From Meiothermus rufus DSM 22234 (GTDB taxonomy: Bacteria > Deinococcota > Deinococci > Deinococcales > Thermaceae): 50,021 nt of DNA. Each line of letters begins with the position of its first letter. Position 1 is the stretch's first letter. Where the stretch lies: positions 1 to 50,021 of the forward strand of contig NZ_AUHY01000016.1 of assembly GCF_000423425.1 (NCBI RefSeq), written 5' to 3'. This document shows positions 1-9,645 of the stretch, piece by piece. A program made the position numbers and the translations under genes. Under the pieces are notes generated by a model. That model was not told the origin of the DNA and did not search any database. It worked only from the letters and a program-made list of their open reading frames with translations.

Positions 1-1218
1 TTACTCGATGATCTTGGACACCACGCCAGCCCCTACGGTGCGGCCTCCTTCGCGAATGGCGAAGCGCAGACCTTCCTCCATGGCGATGGGCTTGATGAGC
101 TCCACCGTAAAGGTCACGTTATCCCCCGGCATCACCATCTCCACGCCCTCCGGGAGCTGCACCACCCCGGTCACGTCGGTGGTGCGGAAGTAGAACTGCG
201 GCCGGTAGTTGGTGAAAAACCCGGTGTGCCGACCCCCCTCTTCCTTCTTCAGCACGTACACCGAGGCCTCGAACTTGGTGTGCGGCGTCACGCTACCGGG
301 CTTGGCCAGCACCTGGCCCCGCTCCACATCCTCCCGGCCAATCCCCCGCAGCAACAGCCCTACGTTGTCCCCAGCAATCCCCTCGGTCAGGGTCTTGCGG
401 TGCATCTCCACCCCGGTCACCACCGTCTTCTGGGTCTCGCGCAGGCCTACGATCTCCACCTCGTCCCCGGTCTTGATCTTGCCCCGCTCGATCCGCCCGG
501 TGGCCACCGTACCCCGTCCGGTGATGGTAAATACGTCCTCCACCGGCATCAAAAAGGGCTTATCCACATCCCGTTGGGGCGTGGGAATGTACGAGTCAAT
601 GGCGTCCAAAAGCTCCCAGATCCGATCCACCCACTCGTTCTCCCCACGCTGGGTCTTGGGGTTGGCCATCATGTGTTCCAGCGCCTTCAGCCCAGAGCCC
701 CGGATGATGGGGGTCTCATCCCCGGGAAACTCGTACTGGTTCAGAAGGTCGCGAATCTCCATCTCCACCAGGTCCAACAGCTCCGGGTCATCCACCATGT
801 CCACCTTGTTCAGGAAGACCACAATGTAGGGCACCCCCACCTGCCGCGACAGCAGAATGTGCTCCCGGGTCTGGGGCATGGGACCGTCGGTCCCCGAAAC
901 CACCAGAATGGCCCCGTCCATCTGGGCCGCCCCAGTGATCATGTTCTTCACGTAGTCCGCGTGCCCCGGGCAGTCCACGTGGGAGTAGTGCCGTTTCTCC
1001 GTCTCGTACTCCACGTGGGCCGTGTTGATGGTGATCCCCCGGGCCTTCTCCTCCGGCGCCTTATCGATCTGGTCGTAGGCCTGTACCTCCACGTTAGGGT
1101 TGGCCGCCGCCGCTACGTAGGTAATCGCCGCCGTCAGGGTGGTCTTCCCGTGGTCTACGTGTCCGATGGTCCCCACGTTCACGTGGGGTTTGGTGCGCTC
1201 AAATACGCCTTTCGCCAT
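1..1218 (-). CDS. tuf: Elongation factor Tu
   Basis: EF-Tu delivers aminoacyl-tRNA to the ribosome as a GTP complex. The 405-residue protein matches the usual bacterial length. It shows the G1 P-loop GHVDHGKT near residues 19-26, the G3 motif DCPGH, the G4 motif NKVD, and the beta-barrel domains 2 and 3 ending in VVSKIIE. The frame stays open upstream to 1341, but [14 protein letters not shown] at 1218 is the conserved N terminus and is preceded by a good Shine-Dalgarno (AAAGGAGG), so I start there. The stop codon TAA occupies the first three bases of the window. It lies directly downstream of four tRNA genes on the same strand and is probably cotranscribed with them. Identification is certain. 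Confidence 0.98.
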   Translation of the reverse strand: MAKGVFERTKPHVNVGTIGHVDHGKTTLTAAITYVAAAANPNVEVQAYDQIDKAPEEKARGITINTAHVEYETEKRHYSHVDCPGHADYVKNMITGAAQMDGAILVVSGTDGPMPQTREHILLSRQVGVPYIVVFLNKVDMVDDPELLDLVEMEIRDLLNQYEFPGDETPIIRGSGLKALEHMMANPKTQRGENEWVDRIWELLDAIDSYIPTPQRDVDKPFLMPVEDVFTITGRGTVATGRIERGKIKTGDEVEIVGLRETQKTVVTGVEMHRKTLTEGIAGDNVGLLLRGIGREDVERGQVLAKPGSVTPHTKFEASVYVLKKEEGGRHTGFFTNYRPQFYFRTTDVTGVVQLPEGVEMVMPGDNVTFTVELIKPIAMEEGLRFAIREGGRTVGAGVVSKIIE

Positions 1219-1260
1219 GTGTTTCGCCTCCTTTGGCTTCCGCTGGGTGTCTTTCAGGAA

Positions 1261-1292
1261 CACACCGCCCGCAGCGGTGAACGGGCGGTGTG
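1261..1292 (-). other. 11-bp stem-loop between tRNA-Thr(GGT) and tuf
   Basis: CACACCGCCCG at 1261-1271 is perfectly complementary to CGGGCGGTGTG at 1282-1292, with a 10-nt loop. It lies 4 nt downstream of the tRNA-Thr 3' end and about 43 nt before the tuf start codon. No T-run follows in the direction of transcription, so it looks more like an RNA processing or stabilising element, or a partial attenuator, than a terminator. Confidence 0.6.
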
Positions 1293-1296
1293 GGTT

Positions 1297-1372
1297 TGGA
1301 GCTCGGGATCGGGCTTGAACCGACGACCTCACCCTTACCAAGGGTGTGCTCTACCAGCTGAGCTACCCGAGC
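1297..1372 (-). tRNA. tRNA-Thr (anticodon GGT)
   Basis: A 76-nt cloverleaf including an encoded CCA. The acceptor stem is GCTCGGG/CCCGAGC, the D arm is GCTC...GAGC, the anticodon stem CACCC/GGGTG carries loop TTGGTAA (anticodon GGT), and the T arm contains GGTTCAAGC. It decodes ACC/ACU and is the tRNA closest to tuf, as thrT is to tufB in Escherichia coli. Confidence 0.95.
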
Positions 1373-1436
1373 AGGCTTTAGGGCGCGACCTGGGGCACAC
1401 GAGGCGCAACCCAGCTTTGTCGCGCCCTCTAGCGCT

Positions 1437-1512
<76 letters not shown>

Positions 1513-1603
1513 ACGTAGCGCTTTACGCTGCCTGGGCCCGGCGCTTGACGTCGGAAGCAGGGCCCGACGCAGGCTGGAGGCACACAGCGCACCGTAGGCG
1601 CTT

Positions 1604-1689
<86 letters not shown>

Positions 1690-1692
1690 ATG

Positions 1693-1768
<76 letters not shown>

Positions 1769-1831
1769 CCGGCTTGCTGTTCTTCCGATGGTGCGCTTTG
1801 GACAGAGGGGTCGAACCTTGTCCAAGTCGTA

Positions 1832-1860
1832 AGGTTACAACACGCGCAAAGGGCTGTCAA
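1832..1860 (-). promoter_or_regulatory. Promoter of the tRNA-tuf operon
   Basis: On the minus strand a perfect -35 TTGACA (1855-1860) is separated by 17 nt from -10 TAACCT (1832-1837), giving a predicted transcription start near 1825, about 55 nt before the first tRNA. This is the best sigma-70-type promoter in the window, as expected for a highly expressed translation operon. Confidence 0.8.
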
Positions 1861-1926
1861 GCTGGGTAAAGAGCGCGTGAAAGGCAATAGCAACTGCGTG
1901 GGAAGGCGCTTTGGTACAGTAGGCCC

Positions 1927-3270
1927 ATGCAAATAACAGCTTTTGGCGCAGCCCAGACCGTCACAGGGAGCTGCCACCTGGTTGAACACAAGGGCTTCCG
2001 ACTGTTGCTGGACTGCGGGGCCTACCAAGGGGCTGACGAGGAGCGCAACACAGACACCTTTGGCTTCGACCCCCGAACAGTAGATGCCGTGCTCATCACC
2101 CATGCTCACCTTGACCACATTGGCCGCCTGCCCCGCTTATTGCGGCGGGGCTATTCCGGCCGGGTGTATGTGACTGAACCTACCCGGCTTATCCTACCGG
2201 TCATTTTGCAGGATGCCCTCAAGCTGATGCTGGAAGAGCGGGAGCGCCTTTTGCGCAAAGGACGTCCAGCCCCCCCATTGCCCTGGGACGAGCCCGATCT
2301 GGTGGAGCTATATGACCGTTTAGAGGAGGTCGTCCTTTACCAGACCCGGGATTTGGGCCCATTCCGCTACCGTTTGCGCAATGCCGGGCACCTGCCAGGA
2401 AGCGTTTTTGTTCAGCTGGAAGCCGAGGGACGCAGTCTGATTTTCAGCGGTGATCTAGGTCACCGGCGCAAGGATGTACTGCCTGATCCAGACTATCCTA
2501 CCCAGGCTGATCTGGTGGTTTGTGAGGGCACCTATGGTGACCGCGCCCACCGCCCTTTTGCCGCTACCGTAGAGGAGCTTGCTCGAATTTTGCGAGAGGT
2601 GTTGGGCCAAGGAGGCAAAGTTTTCATCCCCTCTTTTGCCCTCGAGCGTACCCAGGAGGTATTGTTTTACATCCGCGAGCTCGAGCTGCGTGGGGCTATC
2701 CCTAGCGTACCGGTGTTTGTGGACTCGCCCATGGCCTCTAAGATTAGCGAAATCTACCCCAAGTTGCGCGACTTTTTTAGCCCTGAGGTTCAGCATATCT
2801 ACGCTCAGGGGCTCGATCCCTTCCGGCCCCAACAGCTGGAGTACACCCAAAGCGTAGAGGCCTCTAAAGCCCTCAACTTTAGGGAAGGGCCACTCATCGT
2901 TATTGCGGGCAACGGCATGCTCTCGGGCGGGCGTATCCTGCACCACCTTCGGCTGGGCTTACCGGACAGCAAGAATGCTGTGATTATTTTAGGCTATCAG
3001 CCTAGGGGCGGTCTGGGGGAGTTGCTCATCCACGGGGCCGATAGGGTGCGCCTATTTGGTGAAACCGTGTCCGTGCGGGCCAGAACCCACACCCTAGGAG
3101 GCTTTTCCGGGCACGCGGGCCGGGATGAGCTACTGGACTGGCTAGATGGTCAGCCCCGGGTGGCCTTGGTGCATGGGGAGAAGGACAAGCTGGAAAGCCT
3201 AGGAGGGGCTTTGCACGAGCGAGGCCAGCAAGCTTTTCTAGCCCATTGGGGCCAGGCGATAGAAGTGTAG
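1927..3270 (+). CDS. Metallo-beta-lactamase/beta-CASP ribonuclease
   Basis: Predicted RNA-processing nuclease of the MBL-fold beta-CASP family, close in length and motifs to the Thermus thermophilus RNA-degrading enzyme TTHA0252 (431 aa; 447 aa here). The zinc motif THAHLDH is at residues 58-64, motif 4 is SGDLGH, the beta-CASP part carries FIPSFALERTQE and VDSPMASKI, and the C-terminal motifs GFSGHAG and VHGEKD are present. It is probably cytoplasmic and dinuclear zinc dependent. A -10 TACAGT at 1915-1920 ends 6 nt before the ATG with no Shine-Dalgarno, so the mRNA is probably leaderless. It faces away from the tRNA operon and ends 4 nt from actF, convergent. Confidence 0.9.
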   Translation: MQITAFGAAQTVTGSCHLVEHKGFRLLLDCGAYQGADEERNTDTFGFDPRTVDAVLITHAHLDHIGRLPRLLRRGYSGRVYVTEPTRLILPVILQDALKLMLEERERLLRKGRPAPPLPWDEPDLVELYDRLEEVVLYQTRDLGPFRYRLRNAGHLPGSVFVQLEAEGRSLIFSGDLGHRRKDVLPDPDYPTQADLVVCEGTYGDRAHRPFAATVEELARILREVLGQGGKVFIPSFALERTQEVLFYIRELELRGAIPSVPVFVDSPMASKISEIYPKLRDFFSPEVQHIYAQGLDPFRPQQLEYTQSVEASKALNFREGPLIVIAGNGMLSGGRILHHLRLGLPDSKNAVIILGYQPRGGLGELLIHGADRVRLFGETVSVRARTHTLGGFSGHAGRDELLDWLDGQPRVALVHGEKDKLESLGGALHERGQQAFLAHWGQAIEV

Positions 3271-3274
3271 CCCT

Positions 3275-4381
3275 TCAGCCTCCTTGGCTTTGGTTTTCCC
3301 TAAAACTTCTGGCCAAACCGCGCAGGAAAACCAAAAGCCACAGCCCACCCACCCCCAGCAACGCAGCCAGGTCGGCCCAGCTGGGTGCGCGTTGGAAGGA
3401 GGGCAAAACCGTCCAGGCATGATCCACCAGGCGAAAAGCCACAATCCACAAGGCGATGTAAAAAAGTACCCGGGGTTCCCGCTTGGGGGGGTTGGTGAGC
3501 AAAGCCAAGAAGGGCAGGAAGAACTGGCCCAGCAAGAGGGAAACCGCCACCCCGCCCCAGAGGCCTTGGGTGCGGGGCAGGTAGTACTCCGCCTCGTGGG
3601 GTAGATCGGCTCCCCAGATGATGATGAAGGTGGTCAGGGCCAGGTAGACCCAGATGATACTCAAAGCCAAAAGCAGGTTGGCCTGGTTTTGCAGGTTGCG
3701 GCGGGAAAGCCAGGCGGCCACCGCGGGGCTGCGCGTGGCTAAGGCTACCGCCAGGGCCAGACCACCCAGGGCATGCCCCACCACAAACAAAGCCCCATAG
3801 GAAGCAGAGAAGAAGTGGGCCTCGAGGCCCATCAGTAGATCGAAGGCCAGAAAGGTGCCGCCCACCATCAATAGAGCCAGCCCCCAGGCGGCGGTCTCGG
3901 TGCGCCGCTGGGCTACGGCTCCTTCAGCTTGGCCCCAGCGGGTCATGCGCCCGGCCAGGAAGAGGAAGAGGGCAAAGTACAGCACCAGCCGTATGGCAAA
4001 GAAGATGGGGTTGTTGTAGGGCTGCCGGTGCTGCAGGATGGGATCCTCGGCGACCTGGGTGGGCCGGGCCCAGGGATAAAGCTCCGGCAGGAAAAGGAAG
4101 AGGGGTAGGGCCAGGAGGGCCAGGAGGGGCAGGGTAGAGACCGAGGCCTCTAGAAAGGGTTGCAAGGCTAGCCCCCACTGGCTGCGCAGCAAGTGGTGCA
4201 GGAGTAAAACAGCCAGGGTACCTACGGTTAGGGCTAGGAAGAAGGTATACCCAAACAGATAGGCCTGGGCCACTGGTGCGCCTAAGATCAGGCCTAGCAA
4301 GAGCGTCGCCCCACCGGCTAGGGCTAGGGCTAGGCCCAGCCGGTTTAGGCCGGTAGAGCGTTCAGGGAGAACCTGCTGCAT
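3275..4381 (-). CDS. actF: Alternative complex III membrane subunit ActF
   Basis: Integral membrane protein of 368 aa with about ten hydrophobic helices. It is the last gene of a six-gene cluster in canonical actABCDEF order, and its size and topology fit ActF, the smaller quinol-side NrfD-related subunit of alternative complex III (ACIII). The start ATG has a Shine-Dalgarno (GGAGGT) and lies inside the end of actE, overlapping it by 20 nt, which suggests translational coupling. The name rests mainly on gene order and topology, since the sequence itself has few diagnostic residues. Confidence 0.85.
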   Translation of the reverse strand: MQQVLPERSTGLNRLGLALALAGGATLLLGLILGAPVAQAYLFGYTFFLALTVGTLAVLLLHHLLRSQWGLALQPFLEASVSTLPLLALLALPLFLFLPELYPWARPTQVAEDPILQHRQPYNNPIFFAIRLVLYFALFLFLAGRMTRWGQAEGAVAQRRTETAAWGLALLMVGGTFLAFDLLMGLEAHFFSASYGALFVVGHALGGLALAVALATRSPAVAAWLSRRNLQNQANLLLALSIIWVYLALTTFIIIWGADLPHEAEYYLPRTQGLWGGVAVSLLLGQFFLPFLALLTNPPKREPRVLFYIALWIVAFRLVDHAWTVLPSFQRAPSWADLAALLGVGGLWLLVFLRGLARSFRENQSQGG

Positions 4382-4889
4382 GGCTACCTCCAGGGCAGTT
4401 GTTTTTCTGAATGCATTCCTTGATGTAGGCCACGGCCGCCCAGCGGTCTTCGGGAGGGATACGCGAGGCGTAGCCCATCATCCGGCCAAACCCTTGGGTG
4501 GCGGCGAGGAAAAAATAACCCGGCGGGGCGGCCAACAGGCGCTCGCTGGTGAAGGAGGCGGGCTGGGGGAAGCCCCGGGCCACTGCGGGGCCGTTGCCTG
4601 CACCCTGGGCTCCGTGACAGACGGCGCAGAAGATCTGGTAGACCTCTTTTCCCCGGGCCAGATTCACCGCAATGGGTACGCTTTCCAGCAGGCCCTGGGG
4701 CCCTTGGCCGGTGTAAAAGCCCGGCACCGGTTCCAAGTGCCCTCGGGCCACGCTGCCTTGGGGGGCGGGGCGGCCTGTTTGTCCATCGGCAAAGAAGCCG
4801 CTTTCGGCAAAGGCCTTGGCCTTAGGTTGTTCCCACATCCAGCCACACCCGGCCAAAAGCAGCCCTAGAAGGAGGAGCAAGGGCCTCAA
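4362..4889 (-). CDS. actE: Alternative complex III monoheme cytochrome c lipoprotein ActE
   Basis: A 175-aa exported cytochrome with one heme-binding CAVCHG motif, a hydrophobic signal and a lipobox LLAGC near residue 15, so it should be lipid-anchored on the outer face of the membrane. In ACIII this subunit passes electrons on to soluble cytochrome c or an oxidase. The start is TTG, overlapping the actD stop as TTGA, with Shine-Dalgarno GAGGAGGT upstream. Candidate axial methionines lie in the segment RMMGYASRIP. The family call is secure from the motif, lipobox and operon position. Confidence 0.88.
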   Translation of the reverse strand: MRPLLLLLGLLLAGCGWMWEQPKAKAFAESGFFADGQTGRPAPQGSVARGHLEPVPGFYTGQGPQGLLESVPIAVNLARGKEVYQIFCAVCHGAQGAGNGPAVARGFPQPASFTSERLLAAPPGYFFLAATQGFGRMMGYASRIPPEDRWAAVAYIKECIQKNNCPGGSHAAGSP

Positions 4890-5407
4890 CGGGACACCTC
4901 CTCTACCTCGGCCCCCAGGGTTTGCAGAAATGCCCGGGTGGCCTCCAGGTCAAAGCGGGGGTCTCGAGCCTCCAGGTATAGGGCAAAGTGGTCGGTCAGG
5001 GCCTGGCGGTAGCCTGGGGCCTGGGTCACCGGATGGTAGGCCAGGGGGAGGTTGTTGAGGGCCAAAAGGCTCACGAAGAGGCCCAGGGTAATGGTCAGGA
5101 TGGTGAGCTCGAAGGTGATGGGCACGTAAGCCGGCCAGGCCAACAGGGGCTTGCCCCCAATGTTGAGCGGGTACCCCACCACCTGGGTCCAGGCCTGCAT
5201 GCCGAAGCCCACCAAGGCCCCCACCACCCCCAGGCTGAAGGCAATCCAGGGGATGCGCTCGTCGCGCCGACCCAGAGCGTCTGCCAGCCCCTCGACCGGG
5301 AAAGGGGTATAGGCCTCGAGGTAGCGGTACCCCGCGGCCCTAACCCGAGGAATCGCCTCCAGAAGCTCCTCGGGGGTTTTGAAGTAGGCCATCAGACCGT
5401 GCAGCAT
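4886..5407 (-). CDS. actD: Alternative complex III subunit ActD (DUF3341)
   Basis: A 173-aa protein with a soluble N-terminal part (MLHGLMAYFKTPEELLEA) followed by two transmembrane helices near residues 60-80 and 95-130. This is the ActD/DUF3341 architecture of ACIII. I start at the ATG at 5407, because upstream codons in this frame read as non-coding shadow of actC. This places the first 68 nt of actD inside the end of actC, an unusually long overlap for the operon. A second ATG at 5392 is possible. Confidence 0.85.
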   Translation of the reverse strand: MLHGLMAYFKTPEELLEAIPRVRAAGYRYLEAYTPFPVEGLADALGRRDERIPWIAFSLGVVGALVGFGMQAWTQVVGYPLNIGGKPLLAWPAYVPITFELTILTITLGLFVSLLALNNLPLAYHPVTQAPGYRQALTDHFALYLEARDPRFDLEATRAFLQTLGAEVEEVSR

Positions 5408-6770
5408 GGCTTTCCTCCTTGTGGAAGCGCAGCTTGTGCAAAAGGTGGAGCATCTCCGCCACCGCGATGGGGGGGAAGATGCGGATGAAAAGGGCAATGC
5501 CCAGCACAAAGAAGCCGAAGGTACCGATGAACAGGCCCCAGTCTACCCAGGTGGGGTGGAAAAGCTTTGCGCTGGAGGGCAGGAAGTCGCGCGATAGGCT
5601 GATGATGACGATAACGTAGCGCTCGAGCCACATCCCCACGTTGGCCAGCACCGAGATCAGGAAGAGCCAGGGCAGGCTGTGGCGGAAGCGGGGAAACCAC
5701 AAAAGCTGCAATATCCCTACGTTGATGAGCATCATGGCCCAGAAATAGGGGGCATAGGGCCCGTTAAAACGCCAGGCCTGTTGGCGTAGCTCGTAGGGCT
5801 CGGCAGAGTACCAGGCCACGAAGAGCTCAAGCAGGTAAATGTAGGCCACCCCTAAGCCGCTGGCCAGCATCACCTTGGCCATCCAGTCCAGGTGCCGCAG
5901 GGTGATGACCTCCTCCAGCCGGTACCACTTGCGCAGGGGGATGATTAGGGTCAGGGCCATGGCGAACCCGGAGTAGATGGCCCCTGCAGCGAAGAAGGGG
6001 GGGAAGACGGTGATGTGCCAGCCGGGCACCAGCCCGTAGGCAAAGTCCAGGCTCACCACCGAGTGTACCGAGATCACCACCGGGGTGGCCAGCCCGGCCA
6101 GCAGCACGTAGGCTGCCCGGTAGCGGTGCCAGTGGGTAGCGCTGCCCGTCCAGCCTAAGGAGAGCGCCCCGTAGAAGGCTCGAGCCAGCCGGCTTTTGGC
6201 CCGCTCGCGCAGCAGGGCCAGGTCGGGGATCAGGCCCAGGTAGAGGAAAAGGGTGGAAATGGTGAGGTAGGTCATGATGGCCAGCACGTCCCAGGCCAGG
6301 GGGCTTTTGAACTGGGGCCACATGGCCAGGCTGTTGGGGTAGGGCAGCAACCAGTAGAAATACTGCGGGCGACCCATGTGGATGAGGGGGAAGATAGCGG
6401 CGCAGAGTACAGCAAAAAGGGTCATGACCTCGGTCAGGCGGTTCAGCGAGTCGCGCCAGTCTTGGCGCATCAGCACCAGGATGGCCGAGATCAGGGTACC
6501 CGCGTGGCCAATCCCAATCCACCAGACAAAGTGCACGATGTCGAAGCCCCAGGCTACCGGGATGTTAATCCCCCAGGTGCCTAGCCCCTGCAAAAAGGTC
6601 ACCAGGATGGCGTAGAGCAGAAAAGCCGTGCCCAGCCCCCCCAGCAGGACTAGGGGCCACCAAATGCGGGGTGGGGGTTTTTCCACCACCCCGACTAGCT
6701 TGTCGGCCAGGCTCTGGTAGGTGTGCTCGCCCTGGATGAGGGTGGTGTCTCCGGTGGGTTTAGCTTGCAT
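5340..6770 (-). CDS. actC: Alternative complex III membrane subunit ActC (NrfD family)
   Basis: Polytopic NrfD/PsrC-type protein of 476 aa with about ten transmembrane helices. In ACIII the ActC subunit binds menaquinol and couples to the iron-sulfur subunit ActB. I prefer ATG 6770 over GTG 6776 because AAGGAG sits 7 nt before the ATG. The start overlaps the end of actB by 11 nt. The C-terminal tail after FHKEESHAARS is low in hydrophobicity and is read through the actD start region. Together with actB and actF this forms the energy-coupling core of the complex. Confidence 0.92.
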   Translation of the reverse strand: MQAKPTGDTTLIQGEHTYQSLADKLVGVVEKPPPRIWWPLVLLGGLGTAFLLYAILVTFLQGLGTWGINIPVAWGFDIVHFVWWIGIGHAGTLISAILVLMRQDWRDSLNRLTEVMTLFAVLCAAIFPLIHMGRPQYFYWLLPYPNSLAMWPQFKSPLAWDVLAIMTYLTISTLFLYLGLIPDLALLRERAKSRLARAFYGALSLGWTGSATHWHRYRAAYVLLAGLATPVVISVHSVVSLDFAYGLVPGWHITVFPPFFAAGAIYSGFAMALTLIIPLRKWYRLEEVITLRHLDWMAKVMLASGLGVAYIYLLELFVAWYSAEPYELRQQAWRFNGPYAPYFWAMMLINVGILQLLWFPRFRHSLPWLFLISVLANVGMWLERYVIVIISLSRDFLPSSAKLFHPTWVDWGLFIGTFGFFVLGIALFIRIFPPIAVAEMLHLLHKLRFHKEESHAARSDGLLQNPRGASGGDSSG

Positions 6771-9636
6771 CGCCACGCTCCTTCAAAGCAGGGTTGGGGT
6801 TGCGCACCCGGCCTAGGTAGGTGGTGCGAGGCCGGGTGTTAATCTCGGAAAGTAGGGTGAAGTGCCGCGGGTCCTGGCGCAGCGCAGCCACAGCGCTGTC
6901 CGGGGCTTTGAGGTCGCCGAAGACGATGGCTCCCGAGGGGCAGGCCTGCTGGCAGGCGGTCTGTACCTCACTGGGCTGGATAGGCCGCCCCTCTTTGCTG
7001 GCTTGGACACGGGCTTCCTCGATGCGCTGCACGCAGTAGGTGCACTTTTCCATCACCCCGCGGCTACGCACGCTCACCTGAGGGTTCATCAACAGGGTGA
7101 GGGGGCTTTGCTGGGCAGCCCGGGGGTCGCCCTGGCCGATGAAGGCCTCTGCATAGGGGAAGAAGTTAAAGCGGCGCACCTTGTAGGGGCAGTTGTTGGA
7201 GCAGTACTTGGTGCCCACACAGCGGTTGTAGACCATCAGGTTGAGCCCCTCGCCCGAGTGCACCGTGGCGGCTACCGGGCAGACCGGCTCGCAGGGGGCT
7301 TTTTCGCAGTGCTGGCAGGGTACAGGCTGGTGGTGTACCCGGTCTTCGTGATGGTAGCGCTCGATGCGTATCCAGTGCATTTCCCGTCCCCGCAGCACCT
7401 CCTCCTTGCCCACTACCGGGATGTTGTTCTCGGCCTGGCAGGCCAGCACACAGGCGTTGCAGCCGGTACACAAGGAGCTGTCGATGACCATAGCCCAGGC
7501 ATGGGGTTCCGAGGGCCATTCAGGATAAAGGGAGGGGGTGGGCTTGGCCTTGGCCGCGGTGGCCTGGTAAGCGGACAAAGGCTCGTCGTGGAAGATCTCG
7601 AGCCCCTCCAGATTGAAGTGCTGCTGGGTGCTGGCCAAAGGGTAGCGTCGCCCGGTAGGTTGCACCGTCACCCCCGCCACGTAGTCGGGATGCGCCTGGG
7701 TGCGCAGCCGGTAGGCGTCGAAACCTACCTTGTTGCCCACCTGTCCGGCCCGGGTGCGGCCATGCCCTAAGTACAGGGTGAAGCAGCCTTCCGGGTGGTT
7801 GGGGGCCACCCAGAGGGGTAGCTCGAGCCGCCGTCCTTCAGCTTCCAGGGCTACCACGGGCCGCTCGGGGGCGAAGCGGGCCTCGGCCTGGCGTATCGGC
7901 CCCAAGAGGCCCAAAGCTTCGGCGGTCTGGGGGCCACAGATTAGGGCGTTGTCCCAGGTGAGGTGGGTGAGGGGCTTGGGGGCTTCCTGCAGCCAGGCGT
8001 TGTTGGCAAAGCGCCCATCGAAGAGCATGGGGTCGGGGCGGAAGGCCAGCTCCAGCCCTTCCTGGGGTTGGTAGGCTGGCAGGCTTTGGGCCCAGCCGGG
8101 CTGCAAGGCCACCTGCCGGGGCGCGGGGGCTGAGCCCGCGACCAGCCCGTCGTGCACAGCTTTCTGCCAGCGGGCCTCGAAACCGGTAGCTCCCCAAAGG
8201 GCCTGGTAATGGCTTCGCAGCAGCTCGTAGCTACTTTGCGGGTTACCCAGGGCTAGGCTCAGCACCTCAGCGGCGCTTTTCCCGCCGTACAGGGGTTCGA
8301 TGAGCGGCTGAATCAGGCTTAGGGTGCCGTCGTGGGCCCGGGCATCGCCCCAGGCCTCGAGGAAGTGGGCTTCGGGTAGGTGCCAGGTGGTATGGGCTGC
8401 GGTTTCATCGGCATAGAGGCCCAGGTGGACGCTGAAGGGCACTTGGGCCAAAGCCTGGGCGAACTCGAGGTCGGCGGGGGCGGTATAGACGGGGTTGGCC
8501 GAGAGGATTAAAAGCGTGTCTACCTGCCCTGTTTGCATCTCTTGTACCAACTCGGCTAAGCTGCCCTCGGGGCGGGCCTCCAGGGGTGGCAGGTAGGTCA
8601 CCGTGCGGCCCTGGTTGCCGAGGCTTAGGTTGAGGGCTTGGGCGATGGCCTGCACAGCCGGGCTGGTCTGGGGGCCGGCCACGACCAGGCTGGCTCCGCG
8701 GTGGGCCTCCAGGTCGGCGGCCAGGGCCTTAAGCCAGGTGGCCTGCTCGGGCAGCAGGGCTGGGCCGGGCAACAGGCCTAGGTAGTGGGCCAGATCGCGG
8801 GCTAGGGCCTCGAGCTGGCTGGGTTTGAGCCCCAGCCGGTGGTCGGCTACCGCCCCGGTGAGGCTTAGCCCCGACTCTACCGCGTACAACCGGTTCATGC
8901 CCTCCCCAGGCCGGCGCCCCTGGGCGAAGGCCTGCTGGTAGGCTACGCTGCCGGGGAAGGCGTGCAGGAAGTCGGCCTCCAGGGCCAGAATCACCTGGGC
9001 GGCCTCCAGCCGGTAGACCGGCCAGAGGGGCTGCCCCAAGGCCAGGCGGGTTCCGCTATAGAGGCTGTCCCAGGCGATGGGTTCGTAGCTGATCCAACGG
9101 GCCTGGGGGTAGGTTCGCAACAGCTGGCGCAGCAGAGCCTCGAGGCTAGGCGAGGTCACCCGCTCGGTCAGGATGCGCAACCCCCTACCCCCGCTGGCCT
9201 GCTGCTGGGCCAGCCGCTCCTTTAGGGCCTGGCCGAAGGCCTCCCAGGTGCTGGGCTGGCCCTGGCGCAGCACGCTTTGGCTGCGGTCAGGGTCGTAAAG
9301 GCCCAGAAGGGCCGCTTGGGCTAGGGCGTCGCTTTTGCCCCGGCTCGAGGGGTGCTCGGGGTTGCCCTCCAGCTTGATGGGCCGCCCATGGTAGCTCTTG
9401 GCCAGAAGGCCCTGGGCAAAGCCCCCCAGGGTAAAGGCGGTAGCGTAGTAGGCCACCCCACCCTCCACCACCCCTGGGGGCTGCTTGACATAGGGCACAG
9501 CCTTGCGCCGGGAGACTGGCGTACAGGCCACCAGCCCCCCCAAGGCCAGCGAGGCGGCCATTAGCTGTAAAAAGCGCCGTCGGTCGAACTCGGGCCACCC
9601 CCAGGCCCGCCAGAAAAACTCTTCATCGCGCGACAT
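6760..9636 (-). CDS. actB: Alternative complex III iron-sulfur/molybdopterin-like subunit ActB
   Basis: Large extracytoplasmic subunit of 958 aa. The N terminus has a twin-arginine type signal (DRRRFLQLMAASLALGG) running into GLVAC, which could be a lipobox. A long domain related to molybdopterin oxidoreductases follows, which in this family does not hold Mo. A four-cluster ferredoxin domain occupies about residues 723-905, with CTGCNACVLAC, CQHCEKAPC, CSNNC and CTYC...CQQAC. It wires electrons from quinol at ActC to the heme subunits. I start at ATG 9636 with GGAGG 5 nt upstream rather than the GTG at 9642, which lies within the Shine-Dalgarno. Confidence 0.93.
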   Translation of the reverse strand: MSRDEEFFWRAWGWPEFDRRRFLQLMAASLALGGLVACTPVSRRKAVPYVKQPPGVVEGGVAYYATAFTLGGFAQGLLAKSYHGRPIKLEGNPEHPSSRGKSDALAQAALLGLYDPDRSQSVLRQGQPSTWEAFGQALKERLAQQQASGGRGLRILTERVTSPSLEALLRQLLRTYPQARWISYEPIAWDSLYSGTRLALGQPLWPVYRLEAAQVILALEADFLHAFPGSVAYQQAFAQGRRPGEGMNRLYAVESGLSLTGAVADHRLGLKPSQLEALARDLAHYLGLLPGPALLPEQATWLKALAADLEAHRGASLVVAGPQTSPAVQAIAQALNLSLGNQGRTVTYLPPLEARPEGSLAELVQEMQTGQVDTLLILSANPVYTAPADLEFAQALAQVPFSVHLGLYADETAAHTTWHLPEAHFLEAWGDARAHDGTLSLIQPLIEPLYGGKSAAEVLSLALGNPQSSYELLRSHYQALWGATGFEARWQKAVHDGLVAGSAPAPRQVALQPGWAQSLPAYQPQEGLELAFRPDPMLFDGRFANNAWLQEAPKPLTHLTWDNALICGPQTAEALGLLGPIRQAEARFAPERPVVALEAEGRRLELPLWVAPNHPEGCFTLYLGHGRTRAGQVGNKVGFDAYRLRTQAHPDYVAGVTVQPTGRRYPLASTQQHFNLEGLEIFHDEPLSAYQATAAKAKPTPSLYPEWPSEPHAWAMVIDSSLCTGCNACVLACQAENNIPVVGKEEVLRGREMHWIRIERYHHEDRVHHQPVPCQHCEKAPCEPVCPVAATVHSGEGLNLMVYNRCVGTKYCSNNCPYKVRRFNFFPYAEAFIGQGDPRAAQQSPLTLLMNPQVSVRSRGVMEKCTYCVQRIEEARVQASKEGRPIQPSEVQTACQQACPSGAIVFGDLKAPDSAVAALRQDPRHFTLLSEINTRPRTTYLGRVRNPNPALKERGDAS

Positions 9637-9645
9637 CCCCACCTC

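Noticed and set aside
6862-7770. 302-codon plus-strand ORF opposite actB
   Set aside because: Antisense to the ferredoxin domain of ActB, no recognisable motif, no promoter or Shine-Dalgarno.
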